A stretch of DNA of 64,000 nt. Origin: Prevotella sp. UBA3675. Its GTDB lineage: Bacteria; Bacteroidota; Bacteroidia; Bacteroidales; Bacteroidaceae. The notes under the pieces were generated by a model. It worked only from the letters and a program-made list of their open reading frames with translations, was not told the DNA's origin and ran no database searches. The position numbers and the translations under genes are program-made. Where the stretch lies: the NCBI GenBank assembly GCA_002372235.1, contig DFJI01000036.1, positions 17,184 to 81,183 on the forward strand. The letters are read 5' to 3'. Of this stretch, positions 1 to 7,507 are shown one piece after another. Position 1 is the first letter of the stretch; every line of letters begins with the position of its first letter.

Positions 1-2
1 AG

Positions 3-794
3 CTGAAACAGATGCTCACGCAAAAAGTCATCTTTATTTTGAAGGACAAGGAGAAAGCTGCGAAATACAGACTGCTGCCGCCAAATGGTATGCTGTTCTA
101 CGGTCCTCCTGGATGTGGTAAAAGTTTTTTTGCAGAAAAATTCGCGGAGGAAACGGGCTTTAACTTCATGCTGGTGAAAGCGAGTGACTTGGGCAGTATC
201 TATGTGCATGGTTCGCAGGGAAAAATTGCCGACCTCTTTAAGAAAGCAGAGGAGAGCAAGCCTACAATCATCTGTTTCGACGAGTTCGATGCCTTCGTCC
301 CCAATCGCTCAAATACGGGGGCGGAGCATCAGGCAGGTGAGGTAAATGAGTTCCTCAGTCAGCTGAACAACTGCGCCCAGCGAGGCATCTTTGTCATTGC
401 CACCAGCAATCGGCCCGACATGATAGACCCAGCAGTGCTCAGGACAGGACGCATAGACAAGCTGGTGTATGTGCCTATGCCCGACAAGGAAGCGCGTCGC
501 GAAATGTTCAAACTGCACCTGAGTGGCCGTCCGTGTGAGGGCATCGATGAGGAACGGCTGGCTGAGTTGACCGATGGCTATATTGCCAGCGACATAGCTT
601 ATATCGTGAACGATGCTGCAATGGGAGCGGCCTTTAGCGACCAGCCCATCTCACAGAAGTTGTTGGAGGAAACCATCAGCAGCATCCATCCGTCGGTAAG
701 CAAGGATGTGCTCAGTACTTATGAGAACCTCCGCCAAAAGATGGAAGATACCGAGAATAGGAACAGACGACCTAAAATCGGATTTATTCAATAA
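3..794 (+). CDS. AAA-family ATPase, 5' end cut by the window
   Basis: AAA+ ATPase of the Cdc48/FtsH/proteasomal-ATPase type, which uses ATP to remodel or unfold proteins. Seen: Walker A GPPGCGKS about 34 residues after the first in-window ATG (position 12), Walker B IICFDEFDAF, a sensor-1 ATSN and the arginine-finger region LRTGRIDK, followed by the small helical lid domain. The frame stays open to the window edge, and the residues before the first ATG fit the usual AAA linker, so the true start lies upstream and any substrate-binding N-domain is not visible. A short gap separates it from the YbjN-like gene, suggesting cotranscription. The substrate is unknown. Confidence 0.85.
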   Translation: MKQMLTQKVIFILKDKEKAAKYRLLPPNGMLFYGPPGCGKSFFAEKFAEETGFNFMLVKASDLGSIYVHGSQGKIADLFKKAEESKPTIICFDEFDAFVPNRSNTGAEHQAGEVNEFLSQLNNCAQRGIFVIATSNRPDMIDPAVLRTGRIDKLVYVPMPDKEARREMFKLHLSGRPCEGIDEERLAELTDGYIASDIAYIVNDAAMGAAFSDQPISQKLLEETISSIHPSVSKDVLSTYENLRQKMEDTENRNRRPKIGFIQ

Positions 795-825
795 CATTAT
801 TATTAATAACTAAAAACCAGAGATT

Positions 826-1209
826 ATGAATTTAAAGGAATTGATGAAGCAGTATCTTCAGGAAGAAGGCTTCTGCCCCAAGGAAACAGAATTTGGGCTC
901 GAATTCAAGTGCGAAGGACGTTCTTTCGTGTTTTTCTACGATGGTGACGACGACCAGTATTTTCGTCTGATGATGCCCAATATCTTCGATGTGAACGACG
1001 AGAACCGCGAGGCGGTGATGGCTGCACTCAATGAGGCCAATGCTTCTGTCAAGGTGGTGAAGGCTTACACACCGATTCCGGAGTCTGTATGGGTTGGCTT
1101 CGAGGTGCTGGTTGACAGCACTCCTGTATTGGGCGACATCGTTCCCCGTGGCCTGAACATGCTTCGAACGGCACAGCAAACTTTCTACGAGGCCCTGAAG
1201 AAAGGATGA
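826..1209 (+). CDS. YbjN-like small protein
   Basis: A 127-residue acidic protein with an alternating beta/alpha pattern that resembles the YbjN / type III chaperone-like fold: an N-terminal helix, strands carrying FEFKCEGRSFVFFYD-like alternation, then a strand-rich middle and a C-terminal helix. It has no signal peptide, membrane segment or catalytic motif. It starts 31 nt after the AAA ATPase and is closed by a strong hairpin terminator, so the two probably form one transcript and might act together as chaperone and remodeller. The family assignment is by pattern only. Confidence 0.55.
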   Translation: MNLKELMKQYLQEEGFCPKETEFGLEFKCEGRSFVFFYDGDDDQYFRLMMPNIFDVNDENREAVMAALNEANASVKVVKAYTPIPESVWVGFEVLVDSTPVLGDIVPRGLNMLRTAQQTFYEALKKG

Positions 1210-1233
1210 TAATTTGTATGCAAATATTCTATT

Positions 1234-1264
1234 AGCCCTGTTTCAAGATGAAACAGGGCTTTTT
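1234..1264 (+). terminator. Rho-independent terminator overlapping the opposite gene's stop
   Basis: An 11-bp perfect stem (1234-1244 with 1250-1260), 5-nt loop and T run end the AAA/YbjN transcript. The same bases encode the last residues and stop codon of the convergent acetyltransferase gene, whose stop lies at 1243-1245. Confidence 0.85.
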
Positions 1265-1806
1265 GTCACTTTACATGGATTCCCGACGGCCACGCTGTCA
1301 GAAGGAATGTCTTTCGTCACGACAGATCCGGCTCCTATCGTCACATTGTCGCCTATCGTCACGCCAGGCAGAATGGTCACGCTGCCTCCTATCCACACGT
1401 TGTCGCCTATCGTTACAGGTTCTGCCCATTCTCTGCGGCTGTTTCGCTCTACGGGGTCGGTGCTGTGGCATGCTGTGTAGATGCTGACATTCGGGCCAAT
1501 AAAACAGTCGTTGCCAATGGTCACGGGGGCCTCGTCAAGAACCGTGAAGTTGAAGTTGGCGAAGAACCGCTCGCCAACGCTGATCTGTTTTCCGTAGTCG
1601 CAATGGAAGGGCTGGTTCACGATGATGGCATCGTCGGCAATATGCCCCAGCAGTGCTTTCAGGATTTCCAGCTTCCTTGTCGTCTCAGACGGGCGCAGAC
1701 TGTTGTAGTCGTGTATCATCTCTCTTGCAACTGCCAGCTCTTCGAGCAGCTGACTGTCAACGGCTGAATAGATCTCGCCAGCCAACATCTTTTCTTTTTC
1801 TGTCAT
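1243..1806 (-). CDS. Sugar O-acetyltransferase (maltose/galactoside type)
   Basis: Acetyl-CoA-dependent O-acetyltransferase of the LacA/Maa/NodL family, 187 residues. Seen: the N-terminal maltose-acetyltransferase helical segment beginning TEKEKMLAGE, then left-handed beta-helix hexapeptide repeats (for example VTIGDNVWIGG, VTIGDNVTIGAGS) and the active-site histidine region TACHSTDP. An in-frame ATG at 1890 would add 28 residues that do not match the family and overlap the SDR gene, so the ATG at 1806 is preferred. It is the last gene of a leftward operon with SDR, phosphatase and C1 peptidase. The acceptor sugar is unknown. Confidence 0.9.
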   Translation of the reverse strand: MTEKEKMLAGEIYSAVDSQLLEELAVAREMIHDYNSLRPSETTRKLEILKALLGHIADDAIIVNQPFHCDYGKQISVGERFFANFNFTVLDEAPVTIGNDCFIGPNVSIYTACHSTDPVERNSRREWAEPVTIGDNVWIGGSVTILPGVTIGDNVTIGAGSVVTKDIPSDSVAVGNPCKVTKSPVSS

Positions 1807-1844
1807 AACTTCTATGCAAGTAGCATCATTCTTTACGTTGTCAA

Positions 1845-2555
1845 TCAAAGTTTCAGCCTCCTCCAGATCCATCGAGGAACACGCCGCCATACGGCAGTCA
1901 GAATACGGTATTTCCAGTCGATGATCCGGATGTGCTGTCGGTGATTGATGGCATAGACAATCTCACGCGCCACCTTCTCAGGACGTAGCATCATAGGATA
2001 GTGGAAGTCACCACTCAGCAAAGCCGTATCAACAAAGCCGGGACGTATGTCGGTAAAGCGAATGTTCAGTCCCCGACTGTATGCCTGTTGCTCGAGAGCC
2101 TGCAGATATACGTTCTGCATGGCTTTCGTAGCTGAATAGGCCGGTGCGGGACCAAGTCCCTTCGTTCCGGCTATCGAAGTGATGGCGGCGATGTGTCCGC
2201 TTCGTTGGTTGGCAAAGAACCTGTATGCCTCGCCTATCATCCTTGTGAACCCTACTGCGTTAGTCTGTACGGTAGCCAATTCTATATCCTCCGTCAGTTC
2301 CCGGTTCTGCTTGCCGATACCAGAAGCATAGAAGAAGAGATCCATGCCGCCCAGCTCGTCGATAAGCTGCCGGAGTGCTTCCGATGCATTGTCTGCCGTT
2401 ACGTCTATTCTTTTTACGGCATCTGCTCCGATACTCTGTAACAGTTCTGTCCGTCTCGCAGCCACACCGACCGTCCAGCCCTGTTCTATCAGTATCTTTG
2501 CAACCTCAAGTCCTATGCCCGACGAGGCACCTACTACTATTGCTTTCTTTCCCAT
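1845..2555 (-). CDS. Short-chain dehydrogenase/reductase
   Basis: NAD(P)-dependent classical SDR oxidoreductase, 236 residues. Seen: the Rossmann motif GASSGIG at the N-terminus followed by AARR, which favours NADPH; the catalytic serine region ITSIAG and the YSATK active-site motif (Tyr/Lys); and a RPGFVDT loop. The C-terminal tail is Arg/Trp rich (WRRVPRWIWRRLKL), which might contact membrane. Only one base separates it from the upstream phosphatase stop, so translation is probably coupled. Substrate not determinable. Confidence 0.88.
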   Translation of the reverse strand: MGKKAIVVGASSGIGLEVAKILIEQGWTVGVAARRTELLQSIGADAVKRIDVTADNASEALRQLIDELGGMDLFFYASGIGKQNRELTEDIELATVQTNAVGFTRMIGEAYRFFANQRSGHIAAITSIAGTKGLGPAPAYSATKAMQNVYLQALEQQAYSRGLNIRFTDIRPGFVDTALLSGDFHYPMMLRPEKVAREIVYAINHRQHIRIIDWKYRILTAVWRRVPRWIWRRLKL

Positions 2556-2556
2556 G

Positions 2557-3012
2557 TCATTTTATAAGTGAGTGTAACAATGCCTGACATCCTTCCGACA
2601 CATCACGCCACGTGGCCTCAAAATCGCCCGTGTACCAAGGGTCGGCCACATCTCCCGGCCTATCGGTATAGTCCATGAGCATCACGATTTTCCCGTCTGG
2701 GTCGCCACCGCAGATGCGGTTCATGTTGCGGATGTTCCAAGAGTCCATACCTATCAGCAGGTCGAAGCGGTCATAGTCTGAGCGAGTCATCTGCCGGGCT
2801 GTCTTGCCCTGACAGCCGATGCCGTGCTCTGCCAGTTTGCGACGTGCAGGAGGATAGACACTATTGCCAATTTCCTCGGTTGACGTTGCTGCAGACTCAA
2901 TATGGAAGTCGTTCTCCAACCCTGCGCTCTTCACCAGATGTTTCATCACGAACTCTGCCATCGGACTGCGGCAGATGTTTCCGTGGCAAACGAAAAGTAT
3001 TTTATGTTTCAT
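2557..3012 (-). CDS. Low-molecular-weight protein tyrosine phosphatase
   Basis: Cytosolic LMW-PTP family phosphatase, 151 residues, close to the usual size. Seen: the P-loop CHGNICRS right after the N-terminus (nucleophile Cys and catalytic Arg, C-x5-R) and the general-acid DPWYTG segment near residue 120. A GTG at 3063 would add 17 residues before the canonical KHKILFVCHGN start, so the ATG at 3012 was chosen, leaving 19 nt after the peptidase stop. It may dephosphorylate protein tyrosine or arginine; the target is unknown. Confidence 0.92.
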   Translation of the reverse strand: MKHKILFVCHGNICRSPMAEFVMKHLVKSAGLENDFHIESAATSTEEIGNSVYPPARRKLAEHGIGCQGKTARQMTRSDYDRFDLLIGMDSWNIRNMNRICGGDPDGKIVMLMDYTDRPGDVADPWYTGDFEATWRDVSEGCQALLHSLIK

Positions 3013-3031
3013 GTCGTCTAAGTCTGATTTT

Positions 3032-4144
3032 TTAGAAGAACCGTTTTCCATTCTTGATGACACTCAAGTTGTCAGGCAGTGCTTGGCGGTTCAGAAACAG
3101 ATAGGTGGTGTTCAGCATCATGTAGTCGCGCGACATATACCAGATACCCTTATATTGCCCGTTCTCTCCCCATGAGTTCTTCACCATATAGTAGGGCTTG
3201 CCTTGCTCGTCGATGGCCTTGCCATAGATGAGCATCACATGGTCGTAGGTGAAGCGCCAGTCATCCCACTGCTCTTGCCGCATCTGCTGTGTAGGCTTGA
3301 TGCTATCGGGCAGCATGGCCAGTCCTGTGCGCGTAAAGTCGCCCGTCACGTCACCGCCCCAAGCCACGTTGTAGCCAGCGTCCAATGCCTTATCGAGCAC
3401 GTCCATCAGATCAGCGATGTGGATGTTGTAACTGGGCTTCAACCGCCATTTGTAGGGAGACTCGATGACGAAAGAAGCATTGAAGGGATGGTGCGTATAA
3501 CTGGTCAGACTGACGTAGTCGTCGAGGTTGAGCCCCAGACTTTCGGCAAATGAGCGGGGTGTATATGTCTTTCCCTCATACATGAACGACTCAGGGCATC
3601 GGCCCACGAATCGCTCGATGACCGTCAGCACACTGTCCTTCCAGTGAGGCAGCGGCTCCTTGGCACCCTTTCTGACGGCAGCACTCACCGTTCGCTCCAG
3701 TAGTGGGAAGAACACCTTGAAGTTGGCCAGCGAGTCGCCTGTCAGCGAGCCAGGTGCGGGCATTGCCGTCTCAGGGCAGATGCCGTATTGACGGATCACG
3801 TCCACCACGTCGTCGCACGACCCACCTTCGGATATCTGGCTGTAGCCGTGCATGCGAACATAGTGGGTGGCACAGTCCATATAGTCGCGGTTCACCACGA
3901 ACATCTCGCACAAGTCGTAAGTCTTGCCCGTCTTGCGCAGGATCTCACTCTCCAGATACCCCAGCGTGGCGTAAGCCCAGCAGGTGCCGCTGCGATACTG
4001 GTTTTTCACACTGGTTATCGGATTCTCCTTTATTGTTGTGAATGTTTTCTTAGTCTGCTTGCTACTTGCCTGCTTCTGTAGGTTTTCCTGTGCCGTTGCC
4101 GTTACAGTGAGCAGCAACGCGGCAATGAAAGTTAAAGTTTTCAT
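3032..4144 (-). CDS. Secreted C1-family cysteine peptidase (bleomycin-hydrolase/PepC-like)
   Basis: Papain-superfamily peptidase, about 370 residues with an N-terminal signal peptide (MKTLTFIAALLLTVTATAQ). Catalytic residues are visible: oxyanion Gln and nucleophile Cys in NQYRSGTCWAYA, His in YDHVMLIYG, and Asn in VKNSWGENG. This order matches the aminopeptidase C / bleomycin hydrolase group, here exported to the periplasm. Earlier ATGs at 4192 and 4150 exist; 4144 gives the cleanest signal peptide. It heads the leftward four-gene unit. Confidence 0.92.
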   Translation of the reverse strand: MKTLTFIAALLLTVTATAQENLQKQASSKQTKKTFTTIKENPITSVKNQYRSGTCWAYATLGYLESEILRKTGKTYDLCEMFVVNRDYMDCATHYVRMHGYSQISEGGSCDDVVDVIRQYGICPETAMPAPGSLTGDSLANFKVFFPLLERTVSAAVRKGAKEPLPHWKDSVLTVIERFVGRCPESFMYEGKTYTPRSFAESLGLNLDDYVSLTSYTHHPFNASFVIESPYKWRLKPSYNIHIADLMDVLDKALDAGYNVAWGGDVTGDFTRTGLAMLPDSIKPTQQMRQEQWDDWRFTYDHVMLIYGKAIDEQGKPYYMVKNSWGENGQYKGIWYMSRDYMMLNTTYLFLNRQALPDNLSVIKNGKRFF

Positions 4145-4301
4145 CGTCATATTTATTTTCTTACATTCTTTTTCCTTTAGGATTTCCATCATTCTGGGAC
4201 GAAAGTTGTATCGGTTGCAAAATTACTTAAATTTAGGCATAAATCATCCTAAAATCAGATACAAAATTGCTTAATAATCACAGAATGTTGTCAGAAATGA
4301 C

Positions 4302-4309
4302 TATCTTTG
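4302..4309 (+). promoter_or_regulatory. Bacteroidota -7 box for a short transcript
   Basis: TATCTTTG matches TAnnTTTG. No ORF follows; the next feature is the hairpin-rich stretch ending in a strong terminator, so this box probably drives a noncoding RNA. The upstream -33 box is not convincing. Confidence 0.4.
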
Positions 4310-4314
4310 CCGCT

Positions 4315-4490
4315 CGTAATCGGCGAAGTCGCTATTCCCGCTGACGCGCCTACCCGTAGCCCTTCCACCGTGGGTGTGCCCACCCTTCACGGATATTGGG
4401 ATGGCACCAAGAAAAGATGCTTAGGGTGGTAGATATTCTCTCTCTATGTGAAGAGGTGGAGTAGGCTATGGTTACCTCTCCACCTCTTTT
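4315..4490 (+). ncRNA. Candidate structured noncoding RNA (about 175 nt)
   Basis: No ORF of note lies here. It begins just after a TATCTTTG box, contains a stable nested hairpin (4368-4376 with 4381-4392), a longer-range pairing of CTACC (4350-4354) with GGTAG (4428-4432) supported by CCCT/AGGG (4360-4363 with 4423-4426), and ends with a terminator hairpin. Size and layout would suit a 6S-like or other regulatory RNA, but I do not recognise a known family from the sequence, so the class is open. Confidence 0.45.
4451..4490 (+). terminator. Terminator of the candidate RNA
   Basis: An 11-bp stem (4451-4461 with 4478-4488) with a T run at 4487-4490. Confidence 0.75.
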
Positions 4491-4502
4491 CGTCTTTGAT
4501 TT

Positions 4503-4705
4503 CGTCTAATCCCGTCTAAATTCCCGTCTAAGCTCGTCTAAATCTCACGTAAATCTCGCTTAACGCCACGTAAATTTTCTAATCGAGAAATGCCCTAAAT
4601 AAAGGGGATTCAGAAGATTCTCGCTTAAAATCTCGCGTAAAAGTCACGTAAATCTCACGTAATTCTCGTCTAAACACGTCTTAATTATCGTCTTATCTCG
4701 TCTAA
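4503..4705. repeat. Phased degenerate CG(T/C)(C/G)TAA repeat array
   Basis: About fifteen copies of a short CGTCTAA / CACGTAA-type motif. CG steps fall at 4503, 4513, 4525, 4535, 4548, 4557, 4569, then after a spacer at 4622, 4636, 4647, 4658, 4667, 4677, 4689 and 4699. Spacing of 9-14 nt averages close to one DNA helical turn. No coding frame explains it. Function unknown; phased protein binding or DNA bending are possible. Confidence 0.6.
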
Positions 4706-4749
4706 ATACTCCCAAATATATCTCCATAACTATCTCGATATTGTTCATA

Positions 4750-4860
4750 TTATGCGTCGTACTTAGCAAAATGGAGACTTCGAAGGAACTGTATATAGTC
4801 TTCATCGTCCTCAAAAATATCCTAACGGTTAATACCATGAGGCATTACGTGGTAATTCCA
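4750..4860 (-). pseudogene. Remnant of a REP-associated tyrosine (Y1/RAYT) transposase
   Basis: On the minus strand one frame reads YHVMPHGINR, a stop, then DIFEDDEDYIQFLRSL, ending at a second stop. This matches the typical YHV..RGINRQDIFEDDEDY segment of Y1-transposase/RAYT proteins, with the Gln codon replaced by TAG (4822-4824). The rest of the gene, including HUH and catalytic Tyr, is not seen. It is a decayed fragment. Confidence 0.6.
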
Positions 4861-4987
4861 ACGGTGCAATTGATTGCCAGGCGGAACGGTTATGCTGCTG
4901 CATAGTAAAGACATTTTTCTTATTTGTTCTCGTTTTTCTTTGGGACATGGATGACTCTGTTCTGTTTCATTCGTTGAATGCTTTAGA

Positions 4988-5053
4988 TTAAAGAACCGTC
5001 TCCTGATTCATCCTAACTGTGCCTGACTTGTTAGACTTCTTACGTACAAACAT
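4988..5053 (-). pseudogene. N-terminal remnant of an IS1634-like transposase
   Basis: A 21-codon ORF beginning MFVRKKSNKSGT, the usual start of IS1634/IS4-group transposases in Bacteroidota, which then stops. A plausible promoter sits directly upstream (TAACTTTG on the minus strand at 5058-5065, with TTTG at 5086-5089). The rest of the element is lost. Confidence 0.5.
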
Positions 5054-5089
5054 GGTGCAAAGTTAGCATGGGACGTCCAAATTTGCAAA

Positions 5090-5302
5090 TTTCACACTCG
5101 CAGCTACCTGATTATTAAGATAGTATAATCTTTAGGACATGAGGGTGCGGAAAACAGGAAATATCTTTGTCATACACCTTTAAGTATTTTCATTCGGTTT
5201 TACCACATGTCTCGTTTAAGAACCATAAACCACATCACGTATTATCTACTTTTTCTGCTTTTTTCATTTTTATACATTTCTTCAACCCAGTACTTCCGTT
5301 TT
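5090..5302. other. Intergenic stretch with no recognised feature
   Basis: AT-rich sequence between the transposase debris and the 3' end of the PIN gene. I see no ORF, clear terminator or repeat here. Confidence 0.5.
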
Positions 5303-5782
5303 TTAAGAATTAATAAATGTAATCATTGGCAGACTCAGTTTGCTGATTGTCTGGTCTGTGGTGAGAAATAATAGAGCATCTCCTCGTTGCATAGCTGTAG
5401 CTACATGAATGGCATCGTCTGATGATATGCTTGCCCCTCCTACTGAAGCAGGAACATCACAGAAATGAATTGCAGTATCTTTGCTCATATCCTCAACTAT
5501 AAACCATGATGGCGGCTGATTCACAACCCCAAGCAATCTCTCCTTTGAAACGGATCCTGAAAATATATCGTCCAATTTATTTATCAGTTCAACAAAAGCA
5601 AATGTTGATGCGATGATATATCCATTGTCTTCCACATCGGTAATTATCTGATTCACATACCTAAGCATGTCCTTTTTCAAATAATTGCCCTCCTGCAAAG
5701 GATTGCGAGGACAAAGTGGATTGTATTGACGTATAATGTCTGATAGCACACATGTATCAACAAAAACATATTCTATGGCCAT
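5303..5782 (-). CDS. PIN-domain protein, last gene of the island operon
   Basis: PIN-fold ribonuclease candidate, 159 residues. The acidic metal-binding set is visible: Asp in VFVDTCVLSD near the N-terminus, Glu in FAFVELINK, Asp in SSDDAIHVATAM and Asp in LTTDQT. PIN proteins cleave RNA, often as toxins. The start overlaps the preceding gene by 10 nt, implying coupling, so the upstream 128-residue protein could be its antitoxin, or the PIN protein could be the effector of the whole seven-gene operon. The N-terminal insertion between the first Asp and the Glu is longer than in VapC toxins. Confidence 0.75.
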   Translation of the reverse strand: MAIEYVFVDTCVLSDIIRQYNPLCPRNPLQEGNYLKKDMLRYVNQIITDVEDNGYIIASTFAFVELINKLDDIFSGSVSKERLLGVVNQPPSWFIVEDMSKDTAIHFCDVPASVGGASISSDDAIHVATAMQRGDALLFLTTDQTISKLSLPMITFINS

Positions 5783-6159
5783 GATATTTCCCTAAATGAT
5801 TCTAACATTTCTGTCTTATCCCACCATCCTTCACATTCATAGACACAGGCTTCTGTAGCAAATTCTATAGGATTCCCAACTCTATTGACATATTTTGCAG
5901 CAAAATCATCATCATTCATGGCTTCAATTAGTCCATGACTTGACAATGGTATGGCATTAACACACTCTGGAAAATCGTCTATCCGATTTTTCAGCTCTGA
6001 AGGCATCATAGTGCCACCCTTCTTCTCTTTCTCAATGATGTCAATAACCAAGGGAATAGGCATAAAAGCGAAGTCCTTATATTCAGCATACATCGAATTG
6101 ATGATTCCGCTCCGCATTATCGTTTGTAGTTCCTTTCTGTTTACTATAACATCTGCCAT
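5773..6159 (-). CDS. Unknown small protein coupled to the PIN gene
   Basis: A 128-residue soluble protein of no family I recognise. It has no signal peptide, membrane span or catalytic motif. Its ATG shares a base with the stop of the ATPase gene (TAATG), and its 3' end overlaps the PIN start, so it is locked between those two in translation. Position suggests an antitoxin or an adaptor linking ATPase and PIN nuclease; this is inference. Confidence 0.65.
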   Translation of the reverse strand: MADVIVNRKELQTIMRSGIINSMYAEYKDFAFMPIPLVIDIIEKEKKGGTMMPSELKNRIDDFPECVNAIPLSSHGLIEAMNDDDFAAKYVNRVGNPIEFATEACVYECEGWWDKTEMLESFREISWP

Positions 6160-7505
6160 TATAATTCGGTCTTAGTTTCGGCTAATGGGGCTTCATCTAT
6201 TGCTGTAGTTTGCGTTGAGTAATTCTTATTGCTCTCCTTCCACGCTAAATCCACTTTGTTCTTGTCTATTATATTCCAGTTATTCTGAACTGCCTTTTCA
6301 ATCATCAAATACAGCAGTCGTAAAAACCTGCCAGGAATACGATCAGATTTTTCCATGGCATAACTGATAGCATCTTCTGTGAATGGCCTAATAGATGCAT
6401 CATCTTTATTAATTCGTGACGCTTTCAAGTATATTTCTGCCAATTCATTGATTAAGGCATCGTTCGACATTGGTTTGAAGAAAATGGAATTATCTGACGA
6501 TGTTTCACCACCAAGGCTACAAAAACGGTCTAAACCTGATGCGCCCCAGTGAGGCATAAGTAATTCTTGACTATTGGGGTGGATAGTCAGCACTATCTTG
6601 AAAAGACCATCAATGGCGTTGGAGCAATTACCATCGATAAAATAGTACCGCAGATTGTCGCAAAATGCACGTCTTTCGTTAAAATTTTGATATTGTATCA
6701 TCTTCTCTGCCTCATCCAACAATATAATGCAATTTGTAAACAATGCGGCTTTAAGCAATTTTTCTATTTTGTCAAAAAAGAAGGTCAAACCATCCTTCTT
6801 CCAGAAGAAATCATTCTTATTATCATCAAGAAGTGCCATAAATGATTGGTAATTCCCTCCAAACAAATGAGAATTATCATCTGCAAGACCGGCCTTAACC
6901 AACTCATTTAACACATACTTATTCAAATTCGGTATATCAACCCCATGTTCTTTAAGCCAATCATCATTAGCTATAGTATCCTCATAATTGGAGTCGTTAA
7001 TACTGTCATCTATCACATCATTCAACAATCCACTCATGGCACGAAGTCGGCAGAAAACAGTGAGGAACAAACCCTCGCTATGCATTGAAGTAAAAATCGA
7101 ATGAGCCACGTCATTTAGTGTCCGACTCTTTTTATCAGCAGAAGGCGATACATAGACAGCATATAATACGCTGTCGCCGTTTGACATATTGTCGCCCAAA
7201 TCCGAATTGATTGATTTCTTCATATGGTTCAAGAAAGCAGTCTTTCCTATGCCACGACCTTTATACGCAGCATAGTCCATCAGTAATCCTATCTTGTTGG
7301 GGGCATTGACAATATGATCTTTAAAGTCTTTTATCTCCCCTTCTCTTATTTTATCAAGAAAGATACTGCCGTTAACTCGCAAATCAGGACTATATGGTTT
7401 AACAGCAGGCTCACTGGGAAATGGGTTTTGGGTGAAGCCTAAGAATTGATACTTATTCTCAACTTCATCTGTCTTCTTTGGTTTACGAAACAGTTTATTA
7501 TCCAT
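6159..7505 (-). CDS. P-loop ATPase (AAA/ORC-like) of the island operon
   Basis: A 448-residue ATPase. Walker A GRGIGKTA is at residues 83-90, Walker B CIILLDEAE with DE at 264-265, and the region IPGRFLRLLYLMIEKA near residue 400 resembles the lid/winged-helix part of ORC/Cdc6-like or BREX/STAND-type ATPases. A charged N-terminal segment precedes the nucleotide domain. It starts 2 nt after the winged-helix gene stop. In defence loci such ATPases often act as sensors or switches; here the role is unknown. Low GC and Ser/Asn-rich composition set it apart from core neighbours. Confidence 0.75.
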   Translation of the reverse strand: MDNKLFRKPKKTDEVENKYQFLGFTQNPFPSEPAVKPYSPDLRVNGSIFLDKIREGEIKDFKDHIVNAPNKIGLLMDYAAYKGRGIGKTAFLNHMKKSINSDLGDNMSNGDSVLYAVYVSPSADKKSRTLNDVAHSIFTSMHSEGLFLTVFCRLRAMSGLLNDVIDDSINDSNYEDTIANDDWLKEHGVDIPNLNKYVLNELVKAGLADDNSHLFGGNYQSFMALLDDNKNDFFWKKDGLTFFFDKIEKLLKAALFTNCIILLDEAEKMIQYQNFNERRAFCDNLRYYFIDGNCSNAIDGLFKIVLTIHPNSQELLMPHWGASGLDRFCSLGGETSSDNSIFFKPMSNDALINELAEIYLKASRINKDDASIRPFTEDAISYAMEKSDRIPGRFLRLLYLMIEKAVQNNWNIIDKNKVDLAWKESNKNYSTQTTAIDEAPLAETKTEL

Positions 7506-7507
7506 AA

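Noticed and set aside
4503..4705. CRISPR array reading of the short repeats
   Set aside because: Repeat units are about 7 nt with 3-7 nt between them, far shorter than CRISPR repeats and spacers, and no cas genes are near.
4644..4838. 64-codon minus-strand ORF in the repeat strip
   Set aside because: It runs through the phased repeats and transposase debris in a frame that does not match the RAYT remnant and has no recognisable domain.
4000..5300. Direct repeat of the tRNA-His 3' end as an attachment site
   Set aside because: I looked for a copy of the tRNA 3' end in this stretch and found none; GGGTG-like matches are part of the candidate RNA hairpin.
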